Assembly: GCF_036116635.1 (NCBI RefSeq)
Contig: NZ_CP107995.1
Span: 3,906,001-3,970,000 of the forward strand
DNA length: 64,000 bases
Reading direction: 5' to 3'
Source: Amycolatopsis sp. NBC_00345
Lineage (GTDB): Bacteria > Actinomycetota > Actinomycetes > Mycobacteriales > Pseudonocardiaceae
The position numbers and the translations under genes are program-made. The notes below the pieces were generated by a model, which made no database searches, was not told where the DNA came from, and saw nothing but the letters and a program-made list of their open reading frames with translations. Shown here one piece after another: positions 34,620 through 43,810 of this stretch (positions are counted from its first letter, which is position 1; the number at the start of each line of letters is the position of its first letter).

Positions 34620-34772
34620 TCAATCAGGAAGCTCCAGATCGTGTACGCCTGCCAGGCCAAGGGGACGACCAGGACGCACACACAGTGCAGGCCACCATCA
34701 CCGTCAAGGGCGCTCCCAGCCAGGTCTCTGCTAAATCGCAACCACGCACTGAATACAAGAAATGGAATACTT

Positions 34773-36455
34773 GTGCCCGGGAGACTATTAAACATCAGAC
34801 GTACCGCGGGTGCGTTGTCTATAATCACAGCCGCACTGCTCACCGCATCCCCGGCATACGCACTCTCCGGAGGCGACGAAGTCACCGGTAAAACACAGCC
34901 ATTCTTGGCACAGATCCAGATCGGGAACCCCGGAGATACGAACGCCAGATCCTGCTCCGGCGCTCTAGTAGCGCCGCAGTGGGTGGTCACCGCCGCTAGT
35001 TGCTTCGGCGGCACCGCTGCCAACGGGTACCAGGTGACCACGGGCAGCCCCGCGGCCCAGGCCACGCTGCCCGGCAAGCTCGGGGTCGCGATCACGCGCG
35101 TCGTCTCCCACGGCGATCGCGATGTCGCACTCGCCAGGCTCGCCTACAAGATGACATCTGTTGCACCCGCCACCCTGGGGAGCACAGCGCCCACCACCGG
35201 CGACTCCGTCAGCGCCTCAGGATACGGGCGCACCGCGACCGACTGGGTCCCCAATCTCCCCCGCTCAAGCGCCTTCTCCGCCGCAGTCGACAGTGACACG
35301 ACCCTGTCGTTGGCAGGCGCCCAGGACACCTGCAAAGGCGACGCCGGCGGGCCGGTTCTGCGCGCCACCGCGACCGGCACCGAACTGATAGGGGTCAACA
35401 GCACTTCCTGGCAGCACGGCTGCCTCGGCGAAACAACCACCCGCCAGGGCAGCGAAGAAGCCCGCACCGACAACATCAGCGACTGGATTCGCTACCAGGT
35501 CGACCCGGTCAACTCATGGGCATTCCTACCGGGTTCCGGACCGTTCTTTCCGCACAGTAAGACAGTCACCTCTCGCGCAGCGACAGGCGTCGGCCATTCA
35601 GCCTCACTCACCGGCCAGCACGCCACTGACATCGTCGGGCGCCGCATCTCCGACAACGCTCTTGTCGCGTACCAGAACAACGGGAACACCACGGTCGACG
35701 ACCACTCGCTGAAGGCCGGCGTGGTCATCGGAACCGGTTGGGACGTATACACCATGTTCCAGCAGACCGACATCAACGGCGACGGGGTTTCCGATGTCAT
35801 CGCCCGAGGAACCGACGGCACGTTGTACGCCTACCTCGGCACCGGGAAGCTCAACGGGACCAGCACTTTCAATTCTCGCTTCATCGTCGGTCGCGGTTGG
35901 AACACCTACGACTCGGTCTTCGCCGCGGACACCAACGGCGACGGGAAGGCAGAACTGTTCGGCGTCAAAACCGACGACGTGGACCCGACTCAGCTCAGCA
36001 TGTGGGGTTACACCAACACCGGGACCGTCAATGGGACCTCGACCTGGCAGCCTGGGGTGAAGGTGGCCACCGGAGAAAAAGAGGTCGTGCCCAGTGGGTT
36101 CGCCGACTTCACCGGTGATGGTAAGGCGGATCTCTTCCTGGAGACCAACTACGCCAACGGCGTCAACGATCTCGCCGTTCTGGACCAGTACGCCAACGGT
36201 GTCGACACCTCAGGAGCGCCGAAGCAGCCGGTCACCTACCGCGTTGGTTCAGGATGGACGCCGCAGCAGTTGCTCACCATCGGCGACATCAACGGTGACG
36301 GCCACCCCGACCTCATCGGCACGGCGACGGACGGCACTCTCAACAGCTACGTCCACACCGGAACCTTCGTCCGGGACTCAGGCCACGGTGCCGGCACCTT
36401 CGGCGCACCGATTCTCACCGGCCGAGCATGGAACGTATTCGACATCATCACCTGA
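34773..36455 (+). CDS. Secreted trypsin-fold pseudoprotease with FG-GAP/VCBS repeats
   Basis: About 560 residues. A signal (TAGALSIITAALLTASPAYA) precedes an S1 protease-like domain: VVTAASCFGG at the usual TAAHC, DRDVALARL with the Asp, and CKGDAGGP at the usual GDSGGP. Catalytic His is Ser and catalytic Ser is Ala, so it should be inactive as a protease. From about residue 300 four or more FG-GAP-type repeats follow, with calcium-loop motifs DINGDGVSDV, DTNGDGKAEL, DFTGDGKADL and DINGDGHPDL, suggesting a beta-propeller. The likely start is GTG 34773 with a weak ribosome binding site; upstream sequence is AT-rich. Codon 7 or so is a rare TTA. Similar trypsin-like FG-GAP proteins with these substitutions exist in streptomycetes. 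Confidence 0.8.
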   Translation: MPGRLLNIRRTAGALSIITAALLTASPAYALSGGDEVTGKTQPFLAQIQIGNPGDTNARSCSGALVAPQWVVTAASCFGGTAANGYQVTTGSPAAQATLPGKLGVAITRVVSHGDRDVALARLAYKMTSVAPATLGSTAPTTGDSVSASGYGRTATDWVPNLPRSSAFSAAVDSDTTLSLAGAQDTCKGDAGGPVLRATATGTELIGVNSTSWQHGCLGETTTRQGSEEARTDNISDWIRYQVDPVNSWAFLPGSGPFFPHSKTVTSRAATGVGHSASLTGQHATDIVGRRISDNALVAYQNNGNTTVDDHSLKAGVVIGTGWDVYTMFQQTDINGDGVSDVIARGTDGTLYAYLGTGKLNGTSTFNSRFIVGRGWNTYDSVFAADTNGDGKAELFGVKTDDVDPTQLSMWGYTNTGTVNGTSTWQPGVKVATGEKEVVPSGFADFTGDGKADLFLETNYANGVNDLAVLDQYANGVDTSGAPKQPVTYRVGSGWTPQQLLTIGDINGDGHPDLIGTATDGTLNSYVHTGTFVRDSGHGAGTFGAPILTGRAWNVFDIIT

Positions 36456-36684
36456 CATTCCGCTTGAGTCACTCCCCTCCGGTGAGCCCCCGGTCTGCTT
36501 ACCGCGGACCGGGGACTCACACGAGAAGTTGGCAGGTCAGGGCAGGTGATCTGTGGCGTACTTCACGCGGTAGAGTGCACTTTGAAGCGGTGATCAATAG
36601 CTACTCTACGTCTCCCTCTCGGCTACACATTGTCAGTTATGTCAGCTGTGCGCGGGTACTGCCCACCGGACTTGGGGAACTCAC

Positions 36685-38268
36685 ATGTCGTCCACGATCG
36701 CAACGGAGTCGGCTGACTCGCAGCCGGACGCTGTTGAGGCGTCGCCGCGTCGCAAGCCCGTCCTCATCGCGTCTGTGGTCCTGACCGCCGTTTTCCTTGT
36801 CGGCGCCTGGGCAGCCTGGTTCTTCACCATCGATGACGCATTCATCAGCTTCCGCTACGCGAAGAACCTCGCCGACGGACACGGTCCGGTATGGAATCTG
36901 ACCGGACAGCCGGTCGAAGGGTTCACCGACTTCGGCTGGGTCGTCTGGAACAGCGTCGGCTCACTGCTCGGTATCGCACTGCCGTTGTTTTCGAAATTGA
37001 CAGCTTTGGTGTTCGGCGCCGCGACGTTGGCGATGCTCGTGTCCGCGGGTAAACGCCACGCCGGGCTGGGCGGTGCTGTGGTCGCGGGCAGCGCGTTCGT
37101 GCTCTTCGTGCCTACTTACTTCCACATCTCCAGCGGCTTGGAGACAACCGCCTTCGCGGCGGTCCTGCTGCGCATCGCCATCCTCGGCCTCCGTGTCCTG
37201 GACAGGCAACGCGTCCGCGACTGGGAGCTGCCTCTTCTGGTCCTGCTCATCGGCACACTGCGCCCCGAAGGGGTACTGGCCGCGCTCCCGGCCTTTGCGG
37301 TATGGGTGTGGCACGAACGCCGTCGTGTACCACCGCGGTGGTACACGACAGGCGCAGTACTGATCGGCGCCGGCTACTTCCTCTGGCGCTGGCGGTTCTA
37401 CGGCCAACTCCTGCCCAACACCTTCTACATCAAATTCGGCGACCTCGACTCCGGCCGGCTCTGGACGGTCCACACCGCGGAGATCTTCCTACCGCTGATC
37501 CTGCTGACCCTCGCGTTGATCATCCGCCGCACCACCCGATCCGCGGGCCTCCTGCTCAGCAGCACGGTTGCGGTCACCTACGCCACCTACGCCGTGTCCG
37601 GCCCGACAATGGACTACCTCGACCGGTTCGCCGACCACGCATTCCCCGTTCTCTGCCTCGGCGCGGGTCTCGCGATGAAAGGCCTCGTACCCCGGGCCAT
37701 TGCCGCGGCCGCCGGTGTCGTCGCGGTCGCCTGGGTCGCGATCGCCGGGGCGACCGCGGCCGACCTGCCACTGATCTCCAACTACGGCCCCGACCTTCAG
37801 CGCGCCCACGTTCCGATCGGCAAGGGTCTCGCGCTGGCCGACGTGCCACCCGCCGATCGCACCCTCGCTGTCAGCGATGCCGGTGCGATTCCGTACTACA
37901 GCGGCTGGAACGCGATCGACTACATCGGCCTCAACGACGCCGCCATCTCCCACGGCGCCGACCCGACCGCCGTCGTCACCGCCGCCCATCCCACAGTCGT
38001 CATCGTCACGGCCCCGAGCAGCACCATCCAAACCTCACGGTATGGCCTGCGCAACTTCGAGGCCACCGCCGGCTACCAAGAAGTCGTGTCCGTACCAGCA
38101 CGCGACGGTTACTGGGAAAACGTGTTCGTCCTCCCCGCTTACGCGGACACCGTGCGCACCAACGTCGACACCGAGATCGCCAAGGCGCGAGAAGCGAACG
38201 ACCCGGGTCAGCTGGAAGACACCATCCCCCGCTGGCTTTCACGACTTCAGCACGAACTCTTCGGCTAG
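36685..38268 (+). CDS. GT-C family membrane glycosyltransferase (AftB-like arabinofuranosyltransferase)
   Basis: A 527-residue multi-pass protein. After a cytoplasmic start comes a membrane segment (ASVVLTAVFLVGAWAAWF), then FTIDDAFISFRYAKNLADG, the acidic DD motif of lipid-linked GT-C enzymes. The following GHGPVWN and PVEGFTDFGW resemble mycobacterial AftB, which adds terminal beta-1,2-arabinofuranose to arabinan. About nine or ten hydrophobic segments follow and a soluble C-terminal part (about 380-527) ends the protein. It lies in the accessory block, 229 bases downstream of the pseudoprotease, in a lower-GC context. It may modify the cell-wall arabinan or another glycan; a lipid-linked sugar donor is expected. 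Confidence 0.7.
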   Translation: MSSTIATESADSQPDAVEASPRRKPVLIASVVLTAVFLVGAWAAWFFTIDDAFISFRYAKNLADGHGPVWNLTGQPVEGFTDFGWVVWNSVGSLLGIALPLFSKLTALVFGAATLAMLVSAGKRHAGLGGAVVAGSAFVLFVPTYFHISSGLETTAFAAVLLRIAILGLRVLDRQRVRDWELPLLVLLIGTLRPEGVLAALPAFAVWVWHERRRVPPRWYTTGAVLIGAGYFLWRWRFYGQLLPNTFYIKFGDLDSGRLWTVHTAEIFLPLILLTLALIIRRTTRSAGLLLSSTVAVTYATYAVSGPTMDYLDRFADHAFPVLCLGAGLAMKGLVPRAIAAAAGVVAVAWVAIAGATAADLPLISNYGPDLQRAHVPIGKGLALADVPPADRTLAVSDAGAIPYYSGWNAIDYIGLNDAAISHGADPTAVVTAAHPTVVIVTAPSSTIQTSRYGLRNFEATAGYQEVVSVPARDGYWENVFVLPAYADTVRTNVDTEIAKAREANDPGQLEDTIPRWLSRLQHELFG

Positions 38269-38295
38269 ACGCGCTGACGCTCAACTGAGCCTCAC

Positions 38296-38958
38296 TCAGC
38301 CGCCGAGCGCGGTGGCCGCTTTCGCCTGATTGGTGCGAAAAGTGTCCAAATAGGACTGCGCCTGGGCGCCGGGCTTGGTGCCCTTGGCGAAGGCCTTCAT
38401 GTTGCCCGGCCCGGTGTTGTAGCCCAGCGCGAGCAGTTCCGTGGTGCGGTAGGCACCGTGGGCCGAGGGGAGCTGGGCGGCCAGGTCGTGCAGGTACCAG
38501 GCCTCGGCCTGGATCGCCAGGTCCGGGTCGTCCGGGAGCTGGTCCCAGGACCGCCCGGCGAAGGGACGGCCGTGCTTGGTCTGGTCGAACGTCGCCTGGT
38601 GCATGTTCGCCACCCCGAACGCGGCGTCCGGCTTGATCTTCTGCCAGGCCCGTTCCAGCTGCGGATCGTGCGGCTTGTACGACTCGTTGTAGAGGATCGC
38701 CATCACCAGCTGCGGGTCGACGCCGGCCTCCTTGGCCCGGGCCCGGACCTGGGCGGCGTACCGCGACGGGTCCGGGTTCGTCATCGAGGACTCTGAGGAG
38801 CCGGCCGAAGAACTCGGCGCGCCGGCCGAAGAACTGGGCGCGGCGCCACCACCGGTTCCCGGGCTCGCGGTGCACCCGGCCAGCACCGGCACAGCCAGCA
38901 CCGGCACGAGCACCCAGACCGCGAGCCACGACCGGTCACCACGACGCTGCTTCATCAT
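38296..38958 (-). CDS. Lytic-transglycosylase-like lipoprotein
   Basis: A 220-residue lipoprotein. The signal (SWLAVWVLVPVLAVPVLAGC) has lipobox VLAGC and is followed by a Ser/Ala/Gly-rich linker. The domain from about residue 85 resembles the SLT lysozyme fold: GVDPQLVMAILYNESYKP with a probable catalytic Glu, AAFGVANMHQATF, and ALGYNTGPGNMKAF with the NxGxG loop. These enzymes cleave peptidoglycan glycan strands at the cell surface. The start is ATG 38958, with GGAAGG just upstream; ATG 38955 is also possible. The last codons match a short copy at 28965-28992. Confidence 0.85.
   Translation of the reverse strand: MMKQRRGDRSWLAVWVLVPVLAVPVLAGCTASPGTGGGAAPSSSAGAPSSSAGSSESSMTNPDPSRYAAQVRARAKEAGVDPQLVMAILYNESYKPHDPQLERAWQKIKPDAAFGVANMHQATFDQTKHGRPFAGRSWDQLPDDPDLAIQAEAWYLHDLAAQLPSAHGAYRTTELLALGYNTGPGNMKAFAKGTKPGAQAQSYLDTFRTNQAKAATALGG
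38302..38329 (-). repeat. 28-base direct repeat shared with 28965-28992
   Basis: The sequence GCCGAGCGCGGTGGCCGCTT followed by TCGCCTGA is found here and, with a single A for G change, at 28965-28992 in the same orientation. It spans the end of the lytic-transglycosylase gene (QAKAATALG). The two copies enclose the toxin/pseudoprotease/GT-C block. This geometry is like the flanking repeat of an integrated element, but no integrase is seen. Confidence 0.7.
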
Positions 38959-39065
38959 TCCGCCTTCCGGCCGCTCACGCGGCGCCCACCCTGGGTGAGC
39001 GAGACTGTGCTTACTATGGGACATACCGATTCTGCGGACTTCGCGGCGGGGCCGAAGGAGATGAG

Positions 39066-39428
39066 ATGTTCGGTTTCAGCCTGGATCACCTGATGGTCCT
39101 GTTGGTCGCCGGCCTGTTCGTCCTCGGGCCGGAGCGGCTGCCGGAGTCGGCCCGGTGGCTGGCGCAGGCCGTGCGCCGGGTCCGTGGTTTCGCCTCCGGC
39201 GCGCAGGAGCAGCTCCGGGCCGAGCTGGGGCCGGAGTTCCAGGAGCTGCGCAAGCCGCTGCAGGACCTGAAGGTGCTGCGGGAGTTCGACCCCCGGACCA
39301 TGGTGAGCCGCTACCTGCTCGACGACACCGCCCCCGAGCGCCCGGCGGACGGTCAGGCCCTGGCCCCCACGGCGGTGTCCCCGCTGCGTCCCGGAGAACG
39401 GGCGCCGATCGATCCCGACGCCACCTGA
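39066..39428 (+). CDS. tatB: Twin-arginine translocase subunit TatB
   Basis: A 120-residue protein with the TatA/B-type organisation: one short N-terminal membrane helix (MVLLVAGLFVLGPERLPES), hinge at GPERLP, then an amphipathic helix (ARWLAQAVRRVRGFASG) and a charged, Pro-rich tail. The MFGFSLDHLMVLLV start and the GPERLP hinge with an acidic residue are TatB-like rather than TatA-like. It would act with TatC to recognise folded proteins with twin-arginine signals at the membrane. No other tat gene lies in the window. Confidence 0.85.
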   Translation: MFGFSLDHLMVLLVAGLFVLGPERLPESARWLAQAVRRVRGFASGAQEQLRAELGPEFQELRKPLQDLKVLREFDPRTMVSRYLLDDTAPERPADGQALAPTAVSPLRPGERAPIDPDAT

Positions 39429-39541
39429 GCCACGCCCGCAATCCGGGCCCGGCCGACAAGCCCAGGCCACGAACCCCGGCCGCTGAAGCCGCTGGTAGCC
39501 GGGTGCGGTGCCGACAGCGCGGCCGGACGCTCCGATGGATG

Positions 39542-41143
39542 TCAGTTGACGCACGGGATACCGCTGCCGTCGACGGTGCCGCCCTGCGGTCCGCTGCTCG
39601 CCGGCGGGTCCGGCGTGGCGGGCGGGGCCGAAGCGGTGGTGGACCCGCCGGAACCGGCATCGGCCCCGTGCGTCCCGAGCGCGGCCGGCAGGGTGAACCC
39701 GGTGCCGAGGGTGATCCGCACATGTCCTTGCGGGACACGGGAATTCGCGGCCACCGGCAGTCCGCCGAGCAGGGTGGCGGCGGTGTCGGCGTCGGCTTTC
39801 GCGCCGGGGCCGTAGGCGATCGACGACGCGGCGCCCGCGATGTTGGCCAGGTCGCCGGTGCGGAACCCGGACGGGGCCAGCGCCTGCGCCACCGTGGACG
39901 CCACCCCGCCGCGGCCGGTGGCGTTGCGGACGTCGATCGTCGCCGAAGCGTGTGGCGGCGGCGGGGCGGGCAGCCCGAACGCGGTGCGCACCGCGGCGCG
40001 GACCTGGTCGACGTCGACCTTGTTGACGTCCTGGCCGTCGACCTTCTGGTAACCCGCGATCGGCAGGGTGGAGAACTCCAGGTTGCCGCCCGTGAGGTTC
40101 TGCGCCTGGGTGGCGAAGGACAGGATGTCCCACCCGGCGGAGATCACCACGTCCTTCTGCGCGGTGTCGATCAGGTTCTGCAGCTTGGGCAGGTCGGTGA
40201 AGGTCCCGGCGCTGCGGAGCTTGTGCGCCACGGAGGCGAGGAACGCCTGCTGGCGGTGGGTGCGGTCGAGGTCGCCGTTGTCCAGCCCGTGGCGCTGCCG
40301 CACGAAGGACAGCGCCTGCGAGCCGTTGAGCGTCTGGTGCCCGGCGGGGAAGTCCGCGCCGGAGTAGCTGTCCTTGACCGGGTGGTTCAGGCACACCTCG
40401 ACCCCGTCGAGCGCGGTGGCCAGGTCGTAGAACCCGGCCAGGTTGACCTCGGCGAACCGGTCGATCGGCACGTCCAGGAAACTGCGCACGGTCTCGAGGG
40501 TCTTCTTCCGCCCCGCCTCACGGCCCCGGTGCTCCAGCTCCGCCGGGTCCTTGACGCCCTGGGCCGCCAGGTCCTTCTCCGCGTAGAACTTCGCCAGCCC
40601 GTACGCCTCCTTGATCTTGGCGTGGGTGTAGCCGGGGATCCCGGTCACCGGGACGTAGTCGTCACGCGGGACCGACACCGCGCTGACCTTGCCGCCGCCG
40701 GCGGGGATGTGTATCAGGATCAGGGTGTTGGTGTTGTAGCCGCCCTCGGTGCCGTCGCCGGCGTGCAGCTGGTCGAGGATCTCCTTCGGCAGCTGGTTGC
40801 CGTCCTGGTCCTTGCGCGAGTCCAGCCCGATCAACAGGATGTTCAGCACCCCGCCGGCCGACTTCGGCGCGTCGGCGCCCAGCGCGTCCGACGTCTGCAG
40901 GCCGCCGACCAGGCTCGACAGCATCGTCGACGCGACACCGGTGCCCGCCAGCACGAGCGCCGCCACCACCGCCACCGCGGTCCGGCCCGCGATCAGCAGC
41001 GGACGCCGGCGCCGGCGGGCACGCACGACCGGGACCGGCTCGGTGACCGGCTCCCCGTCGCGGGGGTCCGCCGGACCGGGGCGGTGGGGCGAAGGCGGAC
41101 GACCGGACGGCGGCATCCGATCCTGCTCGTAGGCCACGTCCAC
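39542..41143 (-). CDS. LytR-CpsA-Psr (LCP) family cell-wall ligase with LytR_C domain
   Basis: A 533-residue protein with a cytoplasmic Pro/Arg-rich start, one membrane helix (AVAVVAALVLAGTGVASTML) and an extracellular LCP domain: VLNILLIGLDSR, NTNTLILIHI, VSVPRDDYVPV, GVEVCLNHPVKD, SQALSFVRQRH and LDRTHRQQAFL. The Arg residues in the last two blocks are family catalytic or pyrophosphate-binding positions. The C-terminal third is a LytR_C domain (IDVRNATGRGG) and a Ser/Pro-rich tail ending CVN. It should attach polymers such as arabinogalactan or teichoic acid to peptidoglycan. The start is GTG 41143 or 41137; neither has a strong ribosome binding site. Confidence 0.9.
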   Translation of the reverse strand: MDVAYEQDRMPPSGRPPSPHRPGPADPRDGEPVTEPVPVVRARRRRRPLLIAGRTAVAVVAALVLAGTGVASTMLSSLVGGLQTSDALGADAPKSAGGVLNILLIGLDSRKDQDGNQLPKEILDQLHAGDGTEGGYNTNTLILIHIPAGGGKVSAVSVPRDDYVPVTGIPGYTHAKIKEAYGLAKFYAEKDLAAQGVKDPAELEHRGREAGRKKTLETVRSFLDVPIDRFAEVNLAGFYDLATALDGVEVCLNHPVKDSYSGADFPAGHQTLNGSQALSFVRQRHGLDNGDLDRTHRQQAFLASVAHKLRSAGTFTDLPKLQNLIDTAQKDVVISAGWDILSFATQAQNLTGGNLEFSTLPIAGYQKVDGQDVNKVDVDQVRAAVRTAFGLPAPPPPHASATIDVRNATGRGGVASTVAQALAPSGFRTGDLANIAGAASSIAYGPGAKADADTAATLLGGLPVAANSRVPQGHVRITLGTGFTLPAALGTHGADAGSGGSTTASAPPATPDPPASSGPQGGTVDGSGIPCVN

Positions 41144-41370
41144 TCCATCCGCCCGGCGCCGTTCACCCCGGCGACAAACAACCAACCCGCTGACCTATCG
41201 ACGCGCGGTTTCCCCCGCCCGTTGCCCGGCGGCCCCATGAAAGTGATCACAGCGCCGGGAAATCCCTCCGGCGAGGACTATCGACGGCGCGAGGTAAGGG
41301 CCCGGTAGGGTCTGCGCATGATCTTCACCGCGCCGCCCCTCGCCCCGACGAGCCTGGGGGTGGCGCCCCG

Positions 41371-42192
41371 GTGAGCGTCCATCCCGGTGGCGCGGGCAGC
41401 CCGTTCTGGGTGGAGCTGGCGACCGCCGACGTGGACCGGAGCAAACGGTTCTACCAGCTCCTGTTCGGCTGGGAATACCAGCACGTCAAGGATTCCCGCG
41501 GGCAGGACTACGTGCTGGCGCTGCTGGCCGGCGAGCCGGTCGCGGGGCTGCGGCCGCGCCCGGGCGCGATCCTGGACTGGACGCTCTACCTGGCCACCCC
41601 CGACCTGGCCTCCGCCTGCGCGCAGGCCGTCCGGCTGGGCGGCACCGTGCTGGAGACCCGCCCGGCCATCGTGCCCGGCGTCGGCGCCAAGCTGCTCATC
41701 GACGACCCGAGCGGGGCGACCGTCGGCCTCGTCCAGCCGGCCGTGGACTACGGGTTCACCGCCGGCGTGCCCGGATCGCTGGTGTGGATCGAGTTCGTCA
41801 CCCGTCAGGCGACCGTCGCCGATCGCTTCTACAGCCACCTGTTCGGCTACACCCAGCGCCAGTTCGGTGACGGCAGCGCCGTCGACTACATGGTCTACTC
41901 CATCGGCCCGGACTCGGTGATCGGCCGGGTGCGGATGGCGCTCGACACCCCCGCGGACGTGCCGCCCCGCTGGATCGCGCACTTCGCCGTCGACCCCGAA
42001 CTCGGCTTCGACCGGACGCTGCACCAGGCCCGCGGCGCGGGCGCCCGGCTCCGGTTCGCCCCCTACTCGTCCACTTTGGGCAAAGTCGCCGTGCTGTCCG
42101 ACCCCACCGGCACGCGGTTCGCGATCATCGACCCGGCGCTCGCCTCGGACTGGGACTACCACTCCGCCGTCGATGACCCGTACGGCGACTGA
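41371..42192 (+). CDS. Two-domain VOC (glyoxalase-fold) protein
   Basis: A 273-residue protein made of two vicinal-oxygen-chelate units. The first begins SPFWVELATADVDRSKRFY and the second GSLVWIEFVTRQATVADRFY, each with the GW(E/T)Y-type strand and a later conserved block (IDDPSGATVGLVQP; LSDPTGTRFAIIDP). This is the arrangement of CatE-like VOC proteins from actinobacteria, which have been linked to small-molecule or antibiotic binding. Metal ligands cannot be assigned with confidence. The start is GTG 41371. It ends 8 bases from the convergent flavin monooxygenase gene. Confidence 0.85.
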   Translation: MSVHPGGAGSPFWVELATADVDRSKRFYQLLFGWEYQHVKDSRGQDYVLALLAGEPVAGLRPRPGAILDWTLYLATPDLASACAQAVRLGGTVLETRPAIVPGVGAKLLIDDPSGATVGLVQPAVDYGFTAGVPGSLVWIEFVTRQATVADRFYSHLFGYTQRQFGDGSAVDYMVYSIGPDSVIGRVRMALDTPADVPPRWIAHFAVDPELGFDRTLHQARGAGARLRFAPYSSTLGKVAVLSDPTGTRFAIIDPALASDWDYHSAVDDPYGD

Positions 42193-42200
42193 GCCCGGGG

Positions 42201-43739
42201 TTACCCGCCGAACCACTCACGGATGGTGGCGCGGAGTGCCGCCGTGTCCGGCCGCGGCTCGCTCGATGCCCACGCCACAAAAGAATCCGGGCGGAGCAGG
42301 AGCGCGGTGACGTCGGTGTCCGCCTTGGCGCGCACCACTTCCAGACCGTCCACAGGCATACCGTCGACGTCCAGGTCGCCGCTTTCCGTCAGGTCGATCA
42401 GCAGTGGCCGGGCCCGCCGGACCAGCTCGCCGAGGCGGACCGTGCCGTCCGGGGTGTGCAGGTCGAGGTCCGGCGCGGGCCAGCCGGCCAGCGGGTGGGC
42501 GCCCTCGCCGACCGGGTAACGGACGTCCGCGCCCGCGACGAGGCCCGCGAGCGCCCGCACGACGCCGGGCTGGGTGAGCAGCTCGCCGAACAGCCCGCGC
42601 AGGCCGGTGACGTCCTCGCCGGGGGCCAGCAGCGCCGCCTGGGCCTGGGCGTACGTGATGGTCCGGTCCGCGATCGCGCGCCGCTCGGTCTCGTAGGTGT
42701 CGAGAACGTCGGTGTCCTTCGCAGCGGTGTCCTTGAGAGCGGTGCCCCGGAGCGCGGCCGCGAGCTTCCAGCCCAGGTTGATCGCGTCCTGCAGGCCGAG
42801 GTTGAGCCCGGTGCCACCGGCGGCGAAAACGTGCGCGGCATCGCCGACGAGGAACACCCGGCCGTCCCGGTACTTCTCCGCGACGCGCGTGTTGCCCCCG
42901 TTCATCCGGCGCAGCGCGTGCGGGCCGTCGCCGGGTGGCGGCCCGATCGGGACGTCGGCACCGAGCACGCGGTTGATGCTGGCGCGCATCTCGTCGAGAG
43001 TCATCGGCTCGACGTTCTCCGGCTCGTCCCACTCGACGGTCGCGACCAGCGGCGGGCGCCCGGGCAACGGCGCGTACGAGAACCCGCCACGCGCGGTCCG
43101 GACCGGCAGGAACGGCAGAACGGGCCCGTGGCCCGGCACGTTCAGCGCGCCGGTGGCCGGGTCGAGCCAGTCCGCCGGCACGGTGGCGTGCGCGCTGCGG
43201 CCGGTGCTCCGGTCGTATGTGACGCCGGGGAAGCCGATGCCCACGGCCTTGCGGACCGGGCTGTGCGCACTGTCGGCGCCGACGACGTACCGCGTGCGCA
43301 GCTCGTAGGCCTGCGAATCCGGGCCGCGGACGGTGAGCGTGACGCCGTCTTCGTCCTGGGTGAGGCCGGTGAACTCGTGGCCGCGGCGGATCTCGACGCC
43401 GAGTTCGAGGGCGCGTTCTTCCAGTACCTGCACGGTTTTCAGCTCCGGCACCGGCAGGTTGTAGATCGGGCTGTCGTCGAGGAGGCCGAGGTTGAGCGGC
43501 ATCGCGGCGAACATGAAGTAGCCGTTGTTGGGCCGCGGCGGGCCGTCCTGGCCGCTGAGCGCCGCGAACAGCCCGCGCCGGTCGACCATCGGCACGACCT
43601 GGCCGACCAGTCCGTTCGACCGGGGTTCCGGGTTCGGCTCGGTGCGGCGCTCGAGCACCACCGGCCGGACGCCGCCGAGCGCGAGTTCACAGGCGGCCAT
43701 CAGGCCGTTGGGCCCACCGCCGACGATCACCACGTCCAT
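42201..43739 (-). CDS. FAD-dependent aromatic monooxygenase (group A)
   Basis: A 512-residue flavoprotein hydroxylase. GGGPNG starts the FAD dinucleotide fold, RSNGL is an active-site motif of this class, GADSAHSPVRKAVG is the DG-type motif, and GDAAHVFAAGGTGLNLGLQD is the GD motif. The C-terminal thioredoxin-like part (LLIDLTESGDLD) is seen in phenol hydroxylases and rifampicin-type monooxygenases. It lies 71 bases downstream of a TetR regulator on the same strand, so it is probably under that regulator and may detoxify an aromatic or antibiotic compound. Confidence 0.88.
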   Translation of the reverse strand: MDVVIVGGGPNGLMAACELALGGVRPVVLERRTEPNPEPRSNGLVGQVVPMVDRRGLFAALSGQDGPPRPNNGYFMFAAMPLNLGLLDDSPIYNLPVPELKTVQVLEERALELGVEIRRGHEFTGLTQDEDGVTLTVRGPDSQAYELRTRYVVGADSAHSPVRKAVGIGFPGVTYDRSTGRSAHATVPADWLDPATGALNVPGHGPVLPFLPVRTARGGFSYAPLPGRPPLVATVEWDEPENVEPMTLDEMRASINRVLGADVPIGPPPGDGPHALRRMNGGNTRVAEKYRDGRVFLVGDAAHVFAAGGTGLNLGLQDAINLGWKLAAALRGTALKDTAAKDTDVLDTYETERRAIADRTITYAQAQAALLAPGEDVTGLRGLFGELLTQPGVVRALAGLVAGADVRYPVGEGAHPLAGWPAPDLDLHTPDGTVRLGELVRRARPLLIDLTESGDLDVDGMPVDGLEVVRAKADTDVTALLLRPDSFVAWASSEPRPDTAALRATIREWFGG

Positions 43740-43810
43740 GGCTGTTCTCCTTTTCCGGGCAGGCCGGATAAGCCCGCCTTGGCGGGCACTGGGGGTGCTG
43801 GGTGCTGGGG

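Noticed and set aside
28965..38329. A complete integrative element
   Set aside because: No integrase, excisionase, replication or conjugation gene was found between the direct repeats; only the repeat itself is reported.
42193..42200. Hairpin between the VOC and monooxygenase genes as a bidirectional terminator
   Set aside because: Arms of only four bases and no T-run.
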